From: Planctomicrobium piriforme
GTDB taxonomy: Bacteria > Planctomycetota > Planctomycetia > Planctomycetales > Planctomycetaceae
Length of the DNA: 64,000 bases
Direction of reading: 5' to 3'
NCBI GenBank assembly: GCA_945860955.1
Contig: CAMATH010000004.1
Location: forward strand, 45,666-109,665
The translations under genes were made by a program, and so were the position numbers. Numbering within the stretch: position 1 is the stretch's first letter; the number at the start of each line of letters is the position of its first letter. The notes under the pieces were generated by a model that worked only from the letters and a program-made list of their open reading frames with translations, searched no databases and had not been told where the DNA came from. Shown here in pieces: positions 19,831 through 29,365 of this stretch.

Positions 19831-20025
19831 CAAACGCTCGAACGAATCGCCTGTGCGGCGATCGTGAAGGCGTACCCGGACCGGGGACCGCTGGTGGATA
19901 AATGGCTCCAGTCACTCGCCAACGTATCTGACAGTGTCAAATCGCATGCTTGGTCGTTCATGGCGGGTTGGTGTGCTGAAAGCGGTTGCGAGCGATTCTA
20001 CGGTGGTCGATGGGGCGTGTCATAA
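19831..20025 (+). pseudogene. Orphan C-terminal coding fragment, unknown
   Basis: A frame reads QTLERIACAAIVKAYPDRG and later SHAWSFMAGWCAESGCERFYG before TAA at 20023. Its composition is protein-like, but there is no start codon with a leader and it emerges directly from an intergenic repeat. I read it as the 3' end of a truncated gene; the family is not recognised. Confidence 0.3.
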
Positions 20026-20060
20026 GGGCCACTGCTTTCGATGAACCTCAGCCTGCATCG

Positions 20061-20663
20061 TCAGATCTTCCGCGCGACGACCTGAACCACCGACGCCATT
20101 CCGGTATGGAGCCTGCCTTCCGTGACATTGCGTACCAGGGCGGCCTGGTGTTCGATTTTCAGGCCGTGCAGTTCGCTGACGAGGGTTTCCAGCGGCGCGA
20201 GCAACTCCACATCCCGCGGACCGCCGGTCCCTCGTCCAATCTGGTCGGGCGGGTACGCTTCCAGCACGAACACCCCGCCTGGGCGGAGCCATCCGGCGAC
20301 CCGCTGATGAACCGTCGCGCGGAGGGTGGCCGGCAGATGAACGAAGATCGAGCTGACAACATCCACGGAATTGGGTTCGACGTCGAAATCCGCCAGGTCG
20401 ATCACCCGGGTGCGCAGCCTCAGGCCGCGTTCGTCCGCGAGTCGCGCCGCCTTACGCATTCCCACGACACTCTGGTCGACCGCGAGAACATCCAACCCGA
20501 GTGATGCCAGGAACAGCGCGTTTCGCCCCTCGCCAGCCCCCAGATCGACCGCGGTTCCGGTCCGGGGAAGCTGGTTCGACCAGCTCAATAGAAATTCGTT
20601 CGGTGGTTCGCCATAGGCAAGTTCGTCACCTGAATAGCGCTCGTCCCAGAATGAATTTGGCAT
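20061..20663 (-). CDS. Class I SAM-dependent methyltransferase (TehB-like)
   Basis: The 200-residue protein has motif I AVDLGAGEGRNALFLA, the acidic strand end LAVDQSVVGM, and later DLADFDVEPNSVDVV and LRPGGVFVLEAY, the standard Rossmann methyltransferase order. The N terminus (FWDERYSGDELAYGEPPNEFL) resembles tellurite-resistance/TehB-like and thiopurine methyltransferase-like enzymes. Such enzymes methylate small molecules; the substrate is unknown. The ATG at 20663 fits the family N terminus better than the one at 20699. Confidence 0.85.
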   Translation of the reverse strand: MPNSFWDERYSGDELAYGEPPNEFLLSWSNQLPRTGTAVDLGAGEGRNALFLASLGLDVLAVDQSVVGMRKAARLADERGLRLRTRVIDLADFDVEPNSVDVVSSIFVHLPATLRATVHQRVAGWLRPGGVFVLEAYPPDQIGRGTGGPRDVELLAPLETLVSELHGLKIEHQAALVRNVTEGRLHTGMASVVQVVARKI

Positions 20664-20773
20664 GTTCGACAGTCTAAACGCGGTCGCGACCAGGGGCAAG
20701 TCGCCTGTGTTGAGAAGCGCGCAGACAGACCCGGTATGGGGACCAACCGGGGCGTCTCATTGAATTGGACCCA

Positions 20774-22621
20774 CTACCGGCGCAGCGCTTCACGGACCCG
20801 CAGCAAAATGCGGTCGGCCGTTCCGAGTCCACGGATCTCGTCCAGTCGGGTCCGCAGGGTGGCGGGATCGTCGGTGATGATGTTGTCGACGCCAGCGTCT
20901 ACCAATGGGGCCACCCATTTTGTGTCATTCACCGTCCAGGCGTGAATCGTGATCCCCCGGGTGGCCGCCCGGTCGACGAGTTCCCGGGTCGCCATTTTTG
21001 TCTCCACCATCAGAAAGTCGACGTCCAGTCGCGCCAGATCCCCCACCGACTTGGCGGCGATGAAACCGATCTCCAGGTCCGGAGCCTGCCGTTTGGCGAA
21101 CTGGATGCTGTCGTACGACTGCGAACAGATCCGCGTGCGGCCGGTCAGGCCACGCCGTTTCAGCTCGGCGACCACCAGTTCGGTCAACGGTTCTTCATCG
21201 GCGCGGTTGTGCGGTTTGAGTTCGACATTGAGTCGAATCGACTTGCCGGCGGCATCGAGAAACTCGGCGAACGTCGGAATCCGCTCCCTCGCGAATTCTG
21301 GCATTTTCAGTGCGGCCCCCAAGTCGAGAGCCTGAATCTCGACCAGTGTCGCCTGGTCAACCCGGCGTTTGCCCCCGCCGGAGCGAGCCAAGTCAATGTC
21401 GTGCATGACCACCAGTTGTCCGTCGGCAGTTCGCTGGACGTCGATTTCGGCCCATTCCGCCCGATCGACAATCGCCTGTTTGACGGCGGCGACACTATTC
21501 TCTGGCGCACGGGTCGCACCGGCCCGGTGCGCGGTGAATTCGACACGGTCGTCGAGACGTTGCGATCGGACGTATTCTTTCGCCCCCGAAAGTGTGACCG
21601 CCAGACCAATCGCCAATCCGCCGACCCACAACCACCCGCGCGACATCCGTCGTACCGGGCGGTCCGGGGTGTTGGTTGTCGGTGCCACTTGGACCATGTC
21701 GGGCGAATCGATCGGCTCACTTGTCGACTGTCGGTACAAAGCCATCACCAACGCCGCGAACGAAACAGTTCCAAAAACCGACAGCCCCCCCAAAAGCAAT
21801 CCATGCGCCAGCACAAGTGTCGCGGTGACCGGCAGCACGACCGACAGGCGTTCTCCCGTTCGATCAAGAATCCATTCGGAGCCGGCGTCGAGACCCCACA
21901 ACACGATGACCGAAATCAGAAAATTGACGATCAACCAGGCACCAACAGAGCGAATCAGCAGGATGTATTTTCCCGCCGTCAACGACTCGCTGCGGACGAG
22001 CGCCCCGGTCACCGAAACTCCCGGCTCGAACAACATCACGGGGACCGCGAACAACCACCCCAGGAACCAACGGCCGGCGACAATCAGGTAGGCCCCGCCC
22101 AAGGCGCAGGCCAGACCGCCCCCCAGCCAGAACTCCCTCGGTCGCAGAATGATCATGCCATTCAGGTCGCTGCCGCTCCAGAACCACCAGTAGACAATGC
22201 CGATTCCCGCGAGAAACGGGAGCGACAACGCCAGGTACACCACCAATTGCCGCATCCCCAAAAGGAACAAGCGGTGGAACTGACGGGCCGCCGTCCGTAA
22301 TCCCCCCGACCAGTCCAGCGTTCGATCGGCAAGCAGCAGTTGCAGTCCCGCGAGTTCAAAGTACTGGGTCGCGAGCAGAAACGTCCCGCCGCACACGAGC
22401 GCTGTCATGCCAGGCCAAGTGAGTAGAAAACTCGCGATCTCGAAGTTTCCGACAGACGCCTTTCCATAATGGGCCAGCAGTTGTCGCAGTCCCAGCGTGA
22501 AGAGGGGCGTCAACAACAGCGCGTCGAGGATCTTGAACGCCAAGGAATAGGGGATCACACTCCGCAGACGGCCCAGGCTGGAGTGGTATGCCGACAGGAC
22601 GAGATGGGGAACACGGCTCAT
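20774..22621 (-). CDS. Membrane-anchored glycerophosphodiester phosphodiesterase
   Basis: The 615-residue protein has an N-terminal membrane region of about seven hydrophobic segments (for instance TALVCGGTFLLATQYF, LGGGLACALGGAYLIVAG), matching the GDPD-associated membrane domain. A further segment near 330 is followed by a GDPD catalytic TIM barrel. The active site shows FTAHRAGATRAPENS (His, Arg, Glu-Asn), WAEIDVQRT and VVMHD, the metal and general acid/base residues. Such enzymes release glycerol-3-phosphate from deacylated phospholipids. A second GDPD at 43 kb lacks the membrane part. Confidence 0.9.
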   Translation of the reverse strand: MSRVPHLVLSAYHSSLGRLRSVIPYSLAFKILDALLLTPLFTLGLRQLLAHYGKASVGNFEIASFLLTWPGMTALVCGGTFLLATQYFELAGLQLLLADRTLDWSGGLRTAARQFHRLFLLGMRQLVVYLALSLPFLAGIGIVYWWFWSGSDLNGMIILRPREFWLGGGLACALGGAYLIVAGRWFLGWLFAVPVMLFEPGVSVTGALVRSESLTAGKYILLIRSVGAWLIVNFLISVIVLWGLDAGSEWILDRTGERLSVVLPVTATLVLAHGLLLGGLSVFGTVSFAALVMALYRQSTSEPIDSPDMVQVAPTTNTPDRPVRRMSRGWLWVGGLAIGLAVTLSGAKEYVRSQRLDDRVEFTAHRAGATRAPENSVAAVKQAIVDRAEWAEIDVQRTADGQLVVMHDIDLARSGGGKRRVDQATLVEIQALDLGAALKMPEFARERIPTFAEFLDAAGKSIRLNVELKPHNRADEEPLTELVVAELKRRGLTGRTRICSQSYDSIQFAKRQAPDLEIGFIAAKSVGDLARLDVDFLMVETKMATRELVDRAATRGITIHAWTVNDTKWVAPLVDAGVDNIITDDPATLRTRLDEIRGLGTADRILLRVREALRR

Positions 22622-23003
22622 TCTTTCTCGGGCTTTCCAAGGAGACGGACGAGGTTGTCAATGTAACCTATGGTTCGCGGCATCGACCATCCGCACTTCG
22701 CGTTCGTCGGATGTCAGCCCGGTTCCGTGACTGGGGCACCCGTGACGTTTCAACGGGCCCGGTTGGGAACCCGCGACCTCGACCCGGTACCGGTTCTCGA
22801 CAGTTTCCAGTTACCCAATCCGATTGCACTTGCGATACCTTCCGCGCGGCACGACGGAACGTCCCTCCGCGCAAACACAACGACCCGGCAGCCCAAAATT
22901 GAGCTGTCGGGTCGGGTCGCGATCCTTTCACAAGGCTCGCCTGCCGACGAGCGTTAGCGGTTGCCCGCCAGCCGTCGGCCGTCGCACGCGAGACGCCTGC
23001 GGG
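22622..23003. other. Gene-free stretch upstream of the GDPD gene
   Basis: The 382 bases between the GDPD start and the stop of the Asn/Gly/Cys-rich gene hold no convincing ORF. They contain the hairpin at 22881-22914. The GDPD promoter must lie in the left part, but no clear -35/-10 pair is visible. Confidence 0.5.
22881..22914 (-). terminator. Hairpin after the Asn/Gly/Cys-rich gene
   Basis: CGACCCGGCAGC and GCTGTCGGGTCG pair with one G-T position around a 10-base loop. Read on the minus strand it is followed by TTGTGTTTG, a weak T-rich tail, about 90 bases beyond the stop at 23004. This fits a Rho-independent terminator. Confidence 0.5.
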
Positions 23004-23909
23004 TTAATACCCGTAGTTGTAATTGATGCTGTTAATCCGCTTGACCGGAGTCCAGCGGGGAGTGTGGGAGTAATAGAAGCCAGACTGCGTCGTGTCGGTC
23101 TGCTGGTAAACCATCGGCGGTCCACCAGGCAGTCGTCCGCCCGACTGGGTGAAGAACTGCTGCGGGTAATACTGGGTGTAGGTATTCCCCACCTGAACCA
23201 GCCGGCTGGAGGGCATTCCCCAGCCGTATTGGTACTGGTACTTCACAACGGGGGGCAGCGGTACCGTGACCGGCACGTTGTATCCCGTGGCCGAATAGAC
23301 TTCGGAATCACGGGGGTCGGCATAGTAGCCTTCCACAGGGCGGTAGCATTTTCCGCCCAGGCACTTGCCATTCCCGCAGCGGCCATCGCGGCAGCCGTTG
23401 CCGTCGCAATTGCCGTTGTTGCAGTCGCCATTGCCACCATGTCCATGTCGGCCATGCCAACCGCGGCACTGGTCACAAAAGTAGGTGCCGTTCGAGCCAT
23501 TGCCGGCACCGGCGTTACCGCCACGTCCCACGTGGGCGGCGTGGGTGAACAAGCCGTTGACGTAGGCACCGCTGCCAACCCCGCCGTTTCGGCCGTCGCA
23601 TTGGCCATTGGGGCAACCGTTCCCGGATTGGCCATTGCCATTCCAGGCACCGTTTCCGTTGGCATAGCGGCCGCCATGCCGGCAACCGGAAAGTCCGTGG
23701 CTGCGGCAATAATCGCAAGCGCCACCAGCGATTCCCTGCGAGCCGTGATTGGCGTAGCCCTGGCGATTGGCCGCTCCGCTGTCGGATCGACATTCGACGA
23801 GTTGCACGTCGCCGGCCCGCGTCGCGGAAGCGCCGCCAACCGAAATGAACAGGCTGATCGCCAGCGCCGCCTGTCCTATGTTCCACGAAGTTTTCATCAT
23901 CGTTCTCAT
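23004..23909 (-). CDS. Secreted Asn/Gly/Cys/His-rich protein
   Basis: The 301-residue protein has a signal peptide (AALAISLFISVGGASATRA). A central region of about 130 residues is rich in N-G, C and H, with units such as NGNGQSGNGCPNGQCDG and DCNNGNCDGNGCRDG. The C-terminal third is Tyr/Pro-rich without Cys. Many C-x2-5-C pairs and His suggest metal binding or disulfide crosslinking, as inference only. I do not recognise the family. It starts 19 bases after the gene at 23929-24363 and is probably cotranscribed with it. Confidence 0.75.
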   Translation of the reverse strand: MRTMMKTSWNIGQAALAISLFISVGGASATRAGDVQLVECRSDSGAANRQGYANHGSQGIAGGACDYCRSHGLSGCRHGGRYANGNGAWNGNGQSGNGCPNGQCDGRNGGVGSGAYVNGLFTHAAHVGRGGNAGAGNGSNGTYFCDQCRGWHGRHGHGGNGDCNNGNCDGNGCRDGRCGNGKCLGGKCYRPVEGYYADPRDSEVYSATGYNVPVTVPLPPVVKYQYQYGWGMPSSRLVQVGNTYTQYYPQQFFTQSGGRLPGGPPMVYQQTDTTQSGFYYSHTPRWTPVKRINSINYNYGY

Positions 23910-23928
23910 CCTGAGAGGGGGGGCCGGG

Positions 23929-24363
23929 TTATTTGTGCGTCCAACCCGAGTTGGCGTACCACGTATGGCTCTGGTTGTTGTGGAAATGATGGGGAGCGGA
24001 GAGATAGGGGAGTCCCGCGCCGAACTTGTGGTGGCTGTGGTATTTCACACGCACTTCGGTGCCAATCAGGTGCGGCTTCGGGAAGAACGGCAGGCACGAG
24101 AGCCCGTGGGTGTTCTTGTAGTAGTACGGGGGATACATCGCCCGGTAGGAATGGGCGTAGGTCATTTCCTGCGGGCTGAACGCGGGGTTGGTGATCATCG
24201 TCCAGCCAACTTCCGCGGGAATGTCCGGCCGGGGGCACGGGTTGAGCGCGCCGCTCACCGGGGGCCGGGCCACGGGAGTGAGATCCTGGGCGCTGGCCGG
24301 TCGGATCCCCGCAGACGAGAGTACGAGACAGGCGGCGACCGCCGACAACATCAGACGTTTCAT
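23929..24363 (-). CDS. Secreted Tyr/His/Pro-rich hypothetical protein
   Basis: The 144-residue product begins MKRLMLSAVAACLVL, a clear signal peptide ending near ASAQ. The mature part is rich in Tyr, His and Pro (SYRAMYPPYYYKNTHG, KYHSHHKFGAG, APHHFHNNQSHTWY). The start is fixed by AAGGAG seven bases before the ATG at 24363; the frame to 24489 lacks a leader. It heads a two-gene unit with the Asn/Gly/Cys-rich protein. The His-rich tail suggests metal affinity, but the family is unknown. Confidence 0.75.
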   Translation of the reverse strand: MKRLMLSAVAACLVLSSAGIRPASAQDLTPVARPPVSGALNPCPRPDIPAEVGWTMITNPAFSPQEMTYAHSYRAMYPPYYYKNTHGLSCLPFFPKPHLIGTEVRVKYHSHHKFGAGLPYLSAPHHFHNNQSHTWYANSGWTHK

Positions 24364-24674
24364 GAGAGTCTCCTTCCGTGGATGCCCGCGGCCGCTGCCG
24401 TTGGGGCGGGGCCACTGTGGATTCCTTCGCCAGCGACGCGATGTGCCGGCCTGCATCAAGATTCGGCCTGAAACCATGGCGACGATCACTCATCAGGGGA
24501 CCGGAATGCCCGGGAGTCGCGATTTTCCGAAGGGTCTGTCGGCAAAGGCGTTACGAACGGACCGCCGACGGTCGCAGGCGCTTGAATCGGCATCTTCGGA
24601 GAATCGTGCCGCTTGAGTACGACCGGAATAAACGCTACAGTTTCCGCCCGTCAGGAGGGACGAACGTAGCGATT
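24364..24674. promoter_or_regulatory. Divergent promoter region
   Basis: These 311 bases separate two divergent genes, a secreted-protein operon (left) and the topoisomerase subunit gene (right), so both promoters should lie here. AGGAGGG occurs about 17 bases ahead of the topoisomerase ATG, farther than a usual Shine-Dalgarno. No operator palindrome stands out. Confidence 0.4.
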
Positions 24675-27062
24675 ATGGCAGAGTCACAGGATTCCACCCC
24701 CGAGTCACCGGCCGAAGCCGGTGCAACCGCCCTAACCGGCGACCGAACGCAATACGTTTCCATCAGTCAGGAGACGCGGCGGCGGTATCTCAACTACGCC
24801 CTGTCGGTCATCACCTCCCGCGCGCTCCCGGATGTTCGCGATGGATTGAAACCGGTCCAGCGTCGCTTGCTGTTCGCGATGTTCGATTCGCTGCGCCTCA
24901 CCAGCGACAGTCGTTATGCCAAGTGCATGAAGATCTGCGGCGAAACAATCGGTAACTATCATCCGCATGGTGACATCGCCTGCTACGAGGCGCTGGTGCG
25001 GATGGCGCAGAATTTTACCCTGCGGTATCCACTCGTCGATGGCTGGGGCAATTTCGGGGTTGTGATGGGGCTGCCCCCCGCCGCCTCCCGGTATACCGAA
25101 GCCCGCCTCACCCCGCTCGCCGGCGAGATGATGAGCGAGCTGCGGTTTGAGACCGTTCCCTTCCGTCCGACCTACGACTCACAGCGCGAGGAACCGGTCG
25201 TTCTTCCCGCCCGATTCCCCAACCTGCTTGTCAACGGCACACAGGGCATCGCGGTTGGCATGGCGACCAGCATCCCGCCGCATAATCTGGGCGAGGTGAT
25301 CGACGCCTGCATTCACCTGATCGACGATCGTCAGGCGACTGTGCCGCAGGTGATGAAGTACATCAAAGGCCCCGACTTCCCCTTGGGGGGGCGGATCATG
25401 ACCGAACGTCGTGATCTGCGTCAGATCTACGAAGAAGGACGCGGGTCGATCAAGGTGCGCGGCGAGTGGGCGCTCGACAAGGAGAAGCGAAAGGAAGTTC
25501 CCGACCGGATCGCGATCACGTCGGTCCCGTATGGTGTGGAGACGGGGCCCTTGCTGTCGGCGATTGGGGAGATCATCGAGTCGCGCAAACTGCCGCAGTT
25601 GATTGATTGCTTCGACCACACCGACCAGACCAGTGGCATGCGGCTGGTGCTCAAGCTGAAGCCGGGAGCTGATGCCGCCTCGGTCATGTCGTACCTCTAC
25701 AAGCACACGGCGCTGGAACAGAACTTCGCGTACAACTCGACCTGCCTGGTCCCGGACGAGCAGGGGGCGCTGATTCCCCAGCGAATGAATCTGGTCGACA
25801 TGCTGTTGGCGTTTCTCGACTTCCGCTTCGACGTGGTGAAGAAGCGATTCGAGTACCAGTTGCGGCAGTTGCAAAAGCGGATTCACATTCTGAACGGATT
25901 CAAGATCGTCTTCGACGGTCTGGACAAGGCGCTGCGAATCATCCGCAACAGCGATGGCAAAGCCGACGCGGCGAAAAAGCTGATGGCGGCGTTTCCGCTG
26001 GATGCCGAGCAGACCAACGCGATTCTCGAGATGCAGCTCTACAAGATCTCGCAACTCGAAATCAACGACATTCTGAAGGAACTCAAGGAGAAAAAGCAGC
26101 AGGCGGCCGAGATCGAGGCGATTCTGGCGTCGAACCGCAAACTCTGGAAAGTGGTCGAGACCGAGTTGAAGGAGGTCTCTGAGAAATACGCCGACAAACG
26201 CCGGACCGCCCTGGGTTCGAGCGACGAAATCACCGAATTCAATCCCGACGCCTACATCGTGAAAGAGAACACGAATGTCGTGATCACGAAGGAGGGGTGG
26301 GTCAAGCGGGTCGGCCGGCTGGCGAGCGTGGAAAGCACGCGCGTCCGAGAGGGGGACGAAGTGCTGTCGGTCGTTCCCGGCAGCACGCTCGACCATGTGG
26401 TGTTCTTCTCCAGCGAGGGAATCGCCTTCACGCTGCGGATTGATGAAGTCCCGGCGTCGTCGGGATATGGCGAACCGCTCGCGAAGCACTTTCGCATGGG
26501 GGATGGAGCCACGATTGTGGCGTCGCTGACCACTGACGCACGATTCACGCCAGCCGACGCGCCAGTGAAAGACCAGGAGCAGCCCGGTCCCTACTTGTTG
26601 GTCGCGACCGCGCGGGGACAGGTGTTGCGGGTGGCGCTGTCACCGTTCCGGTCGGCGTCGACGAAAGCGGGACGCAAGTTCTGCCGACTGCATCCGGGAG
26701 ACAAGGTGGTGTACGTCGAACTGGTGCGGGAGGCGACGTCGATGTTCCTGGCTTCCGCCGACGCCCGCATTTTACATTTCGCGATCGACGAAGTGCCGGT
26801 GTTGTCGGGAGCGGGCAAAGGGGTGCGGGGCATCAAGATCGCCGACGACGATGTGGTGATTGGTGCCGCTCTTCTGGCACGTCCCAGCGACTGCCTGCGG
26901 GTGATCACCACCGGTGACAAGGAGATGACGTTTGGCCAGCAGAAGTACGAAGTGACGGCCCGGGGCGGAAAGGGGATTCGCACGGTGCAGCGGTCGGGGT
27001 TCGTGAAAGTGCTGCGACCGTCGATTGAACTGGTGGACTGGCCGACGATTGAAGGGAAATAG
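24675..27062 (+). CDS. Type IIA DNA topoisomerase subunit A (GyrA/ParC family)
   Basis: The 795-residue protein is the DNA-breaking subunit of gyrase or topoisomerase [20 protein letters not shown] (49-66), HPHGD (96-100) and AASRYTE with the catalytic Tyr140 identify it. The stretch [27 protein letters not shown] is closer to ParC than GyrA. The C-terminal beta-pinwheel is present, with GGKGIRT-like near the end rather than a canonical GyrA box. At the position of E. coli GyrA Ser83/ParC Ser80 it has Ile101. No B-subunit gene is adjacent. The ATG at 24675 is chosen because the upstream frame is not protein-like. Confidence 0.9.
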   Translation: MAESQDSTPESPAEAGATALTGDRTQYVSISQETRRRYLNYALSVITSRALPDVRDGLKPVQRRLLFAMFDSLRLTSDSRYAKCMKICGETIGNYHPHGDIACYEALVRMAQNFTLRYPLVDGWGNFGVVMGLPPAASRYTEARLTPLAGEMMSELRFETVPFRPTYDSQREEPVVLPARFPNLLVNGTQGIAVGMATSIPPHNLGEVIDACIHLIDDRQATVPQVMKYIKGPDFPLGGRIMTERRDLRQIYEEGRGSIKVRGEWALDKEKRKEVPDRIAITSVPYGVETGPLLSAIGEIIESRKLPQLIDCFDHTDQTSGMRLVLKLKPGADAASVMSYLYKHTALEQNFAYNSTCLVPDEQGALIPQRMNLVDMLLAFLDFRFDVVKKRFEYQLRQLQKRIHILNGFKIVFDGLDKALRIIRNSDGKADAAKKLMAAFPLDAEQTNAILEMQLYKISQLEINDILKELKEKKQQAAEIEAILASNRKLWKVVETELKEVSEKYADKRRTALGSSDEITEFNPDAYIVKENTNVVITKEGWVKRVGRLASVESTRVREGDEVLSVVPGSTLDHVVFFSSEGIAFTLRIDEVPASSGYGEPLAKHFRMGDGATIVASLTTDARFTPADAPVKDQEQPGPYLLVATARGQVLRVALSPFRSASTKAGRKFCRLHPGDKVVYVELVREATSMFLASADARILHFAIDEVPVLSGAGKGVRGIKIADDDVVIGAALLARPSDCLRVITTGDKEMTFGQQKYEVTARGGKGIRTVQRSGFVKVLRPSIELVDWPTIEGK

Positions 27063-27083
27063 CCCTGTCGAGTGGAGCAGCGC

Positions 27084-28052
27084 CTACTTCGCAAACACAA
27101 CGGGATTGACGACGTTTTCCGGCCTCTCTCCCCGCAGAGCAGCCGCGACCTGGTGTGTGACGCGGGTTCTCAATTCGACGATCGATTCCGGTGAGACAAA
27201 CGCCGCGTGGGGAGTGACGATGACCCGTTCATCGTGGAACAGCGGCTGGCTCAAATCGGGAGGTTCGGGATCGAACACATCCAGTGCCGCTCCGGCGATC
27301 AGATTCCGCTGCAAGGCAGTCCACAGATCCGCCTCGGAGACCAAGGCTCCTCGCGACGTGTTGATCAACCAGGTAGTCGGTTTCATCCGCTCGAGTCGGC
27401 TCAGGTCGATGAAATGCCGGGTGGCGGGAGTCGCCGGCGCGTGCAGCGACACGTAATCCGACTGAGTGAGCAATTCGTCCAGCGGAACGATCGGACAGCC
27501 CACGCCATGGTCGCTCCCCGAGGCGGTCTGTGCGATGACGTTGAGCCCAAAGGCCCGGGCACGCAGGGCGACCGCACTGCCGATTCGCCCCAGGCCAACA
27601 AGACCCAATGTCTTTCCTGCCAGCCGTTCTGGCGGTGTCGCGGCCTGTAAACGGTATTCCCCCTGTTTGGTTCGTACTTGAAAGAACGCCACGCGGCGGG
27701 CGCACGCCAACAGCAGCGCGAGCGAATGGTCCGCGACCTCTCCCACGCAATAGTCCGGCACATTCGTCACCGGAATTCCCCGCGCGGTCGCGGTGGGGAT
27801 GGCGATATTGTCGAGCCCGATTCCCGTGCGAGAGATGATCTTGCAGCGTGTGGCGGCTTCGATGACCCGCGCGGTTACGGGAGCCCAATTACACGCGATT
27901 GCGTCGACCGTGGCGGCCGCGGCTGACAGCGTCGCCTCGTCGGTCGCCGATGCCTCGACGACCTCAATCCCCAACGGTACCAGAATCTGACGTTCGATCT
28001 CTGTATCGGGCCATGCCCGATCGGTGATCAGCAGTCGCAGGGAACCGGCCAT
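27084..28052 (-). CDS. D-2-hydroxyacid dehydrogenase (SerA/CtBP-like)
   Basis: The 322-residue NAD-dependent enzyme has an N-terminal catalytic half, the nucleotide-binding motif GLVGLGRIGSAVALRA, and the active-site elements NTSRGALV (Arg) and VTPHAAFVSPES (His) with an intervening Glu. It has no ACT or ASB regulatory domain, so it is a short-form member like phosphoglycerate dehydrogenase-related or CtBP-type enzymes. The substrate is uncertain. It converges tail-to-tail with the topoisomerase gene, 21 bases apart. The ATG at 28052 is preferred over 28058. Confidence 0.88.
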   Translation of the reverse strand: MAGSLRLLITDRAWPDTEIERQILVPLGIEVVEASATDEATLSAAAATVDAIACNWAPVTARVIEAATRCKIISRTGIGLDNIAIPTATARGIPVTNVPDYCVGEVADHSLALLLACARRVAFFQVRTKQGEYRLQAATPPERLAGKTLGLVGLGRIGSAVALRARAFGLNVIAQTASGSDHGVGCPIVPLDELLTQSDYVSLHAPATPATRHFIDLSRLERMKPTTWLINTSRGALVSEADLWTALQRNLIAGAALDVFDPEPPDLSQPLFHDERVIVTPHAAFVSPESIVELRTRVTHQVAAALRGERPENVVNPVVFAK

Positions 28053-28159
28053 GACCATGGTTTCCGTTTCCAGACAGGCTCAACTCACAGCACCCGGCCG
28101 ACGGGCCGGGCTGAGTCGCCACTTGGGTCGACACACACCGGGGAATTCTCAGCGCCGCA

Positions 28160-28549
28160 TCAGCCGGAGGCGGCCAGTTCGGCCATCCGCTGGGCGGGGA
28201 CCACCAACCGGTCCCAATGCCGATCCATGTAATCGGGTGGCCCCCCCTTCGAGGCGACCGCCTGAGCGACCAGATAGGTTGGCACCAGCTCAATCGCGTT
28301 CCAGGGACAGACGGTCAATTCGTACGGATCGGACTTCTTCGTCGGGATGTGAACACACACCTCACACCCCACGCACCGCTCGACGTCGATCTCGCACCAC
28401 GATTGCAGCACCGAAATCGAGTCACCGGGCACTTTGACGATGCAATCCACCGGACAGACTTCCAGGCACGCCTCGCAGCCTGTGCAGTTGTCGGCATTGA
28501 TGACAGCTACCTCCTTGGGCAGCTTTTTCCTTGATCCCGCTTTAGCCAT
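28160..28549 (-). CDS. Two-cluster [4Fe-4S] ferredoxin
   Basis: The 129-residue protein has a first cluster motif C22-x2-C25-x2-C28-x3-C32-P. The second, C59-x2-C62-x2-C65, is followed by a 15-residue insertion before C81-P. This predicts a low-potential electron carrier of the bacterial dicluster type with an unusually long spacer in the second cluster loop. About 40 residues follow C-terminally with no cysteine. The ATG at 28549 gives a start just before the first motif; the frame extends to 28648 without support. The redox partner is not evident. Confidence 0.88.
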   Translation of the reverse strand: MAKAGSRKKLPKEVAVINADNCTGCEACLEVCPVDCIVKVPGDSISVLQSWCEIDVERCVGCEVCVHIPTKKSDPYELTVCPWNAIELVPTYLVAQAVASKGGPPDYMDRHWDRLVVPAQRMAELAASG

Positions 28550-28801
28550 GGTCGTCGATGAATCGTGATGAACGGCTGTTCCCGCTTGTGGGGGGGCCGA
28601 TGTAGCGCTGGATATCGGGATTCTAGAAGACTCGTGGTCGATCAACAACTGGATTACCGATCGGCAATCGGAATCGCGGACAATTTTCGAGGCAAGATAC
28701 TAAGCGGAGCGTGGGGACGTCGGTCTGAATCCGAGAGTCTGGCCCCATCGAATTCCTCCGATAACACGCGAAAAAATGACGTGCCTGTGCCCGTCCAATA
28801 G

Positions 28802-29338
28802 TCAATGACCGGTCCCCGGCGACTCGCGCCATGCCGCCAGTTGACAATAGTCGGGACGGTCGGCGGAAGTGGCGTGTCGGAACGCTTTCACAATCTTCCC
28901 GTCACTCAGCAGGAACGCGCCGGGAAGTTGCAGTACGTCCCCTTTCGGTGTTCCGACAAGATTCCCCGTGAGAATCGCCTTCAGACCACGTAACCAGACG
29001 CGGGGGCCGGCGACTTGGCTCACGCTGCCGCGCGACAGTTCAAATTCCTGATACAACCGGCGGTCGGGATCGGAAATTCGCGGCAGATCGGCCAGCCCAA
29101 ACCGCGCCGTCAGCGCCTGCCCTTCCTCTTCGGTTCCCATATGAACCAGCGCAATGCCCGTGCCGGCGGCTTCGATAGTGTGTCGCGCCTCGGCGAGGTC
29201 GGCGAGCGCCTGCCGGCAAAATGTGCAGCCAGCATGTCTCAAAAAGACGACGAGCGCTGGCCGCTGTCGGCTGAGATCCAGAAGACTCACGCCGTTTTGA
29301 TCGGTAAAGGATCTCAGCGATTCAGGGGAGGGTTGCAA
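28802..29338 (-). CDS. Peroxiredoxin-like (AhpC/TSA_2, PRXL2) protein
   Basis: The 178-residue protein has the thioredoxin-fold core LVVFLRHAGCTFCRQAL, with C38 and C41 forming a C-x2-C redox pair. It then matches the AhpC/TSA_2 pattern (ISDPDRRLYQEFELSRG, GDVLQLPGAFLLSDGKIV). Such proteins are thought to be thiol-dependent antioxidants or to transfer reducing power. No signal peptide is seen. It follows the lipoprotein gene on the same strand by 27 bases, so they may be cotranscribed. Confidence 0.85.
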   Translation of the reverse strand: MQPSPESLRSFTDQNGVSLLDLSRQRPALVVFLRHAGCTFCRQALADLAEARHTIEAAGTGIALVHMGTEEEGQALTARFGLADLPRISDPDRRLYQEFELSRGSVSQVAGPRVWLRGLKAILTGNLVGTPKGDVLQLPGAFLLSDGKIVKAFRHATSADRPDYCQLAAWRESPGTGH

Positions 29339-29365
29339 TGGACTGAGCTTTCGGGTCTAGGGATA

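Larger units (their letters stand above)
18721..20060. other. Gene-poor, palindrome-rich 1.3-kb stretch
   Basis: No intact gene is convincing here. It contains a possible 5' gene remnant at 18804, four GCCCCAACGGGGC palindromes at 19026-19333, a perfect 10-bp-stem hairpin at 19067-19089, an inverted pair of GAACAGAAG-type repeats at 19711-19825, and an orphan reading-frame fragment ending at 20025. It looks like an accumulation zone for REP-like elements and decayed genes. Confidence 0.6.

Noticed and set aside
24378..24674. 99-codon extension of the topoisomerase frame
   Set aside because: Covers the divergent promoter region, is Arg-rich and unlike the family's N terminus.
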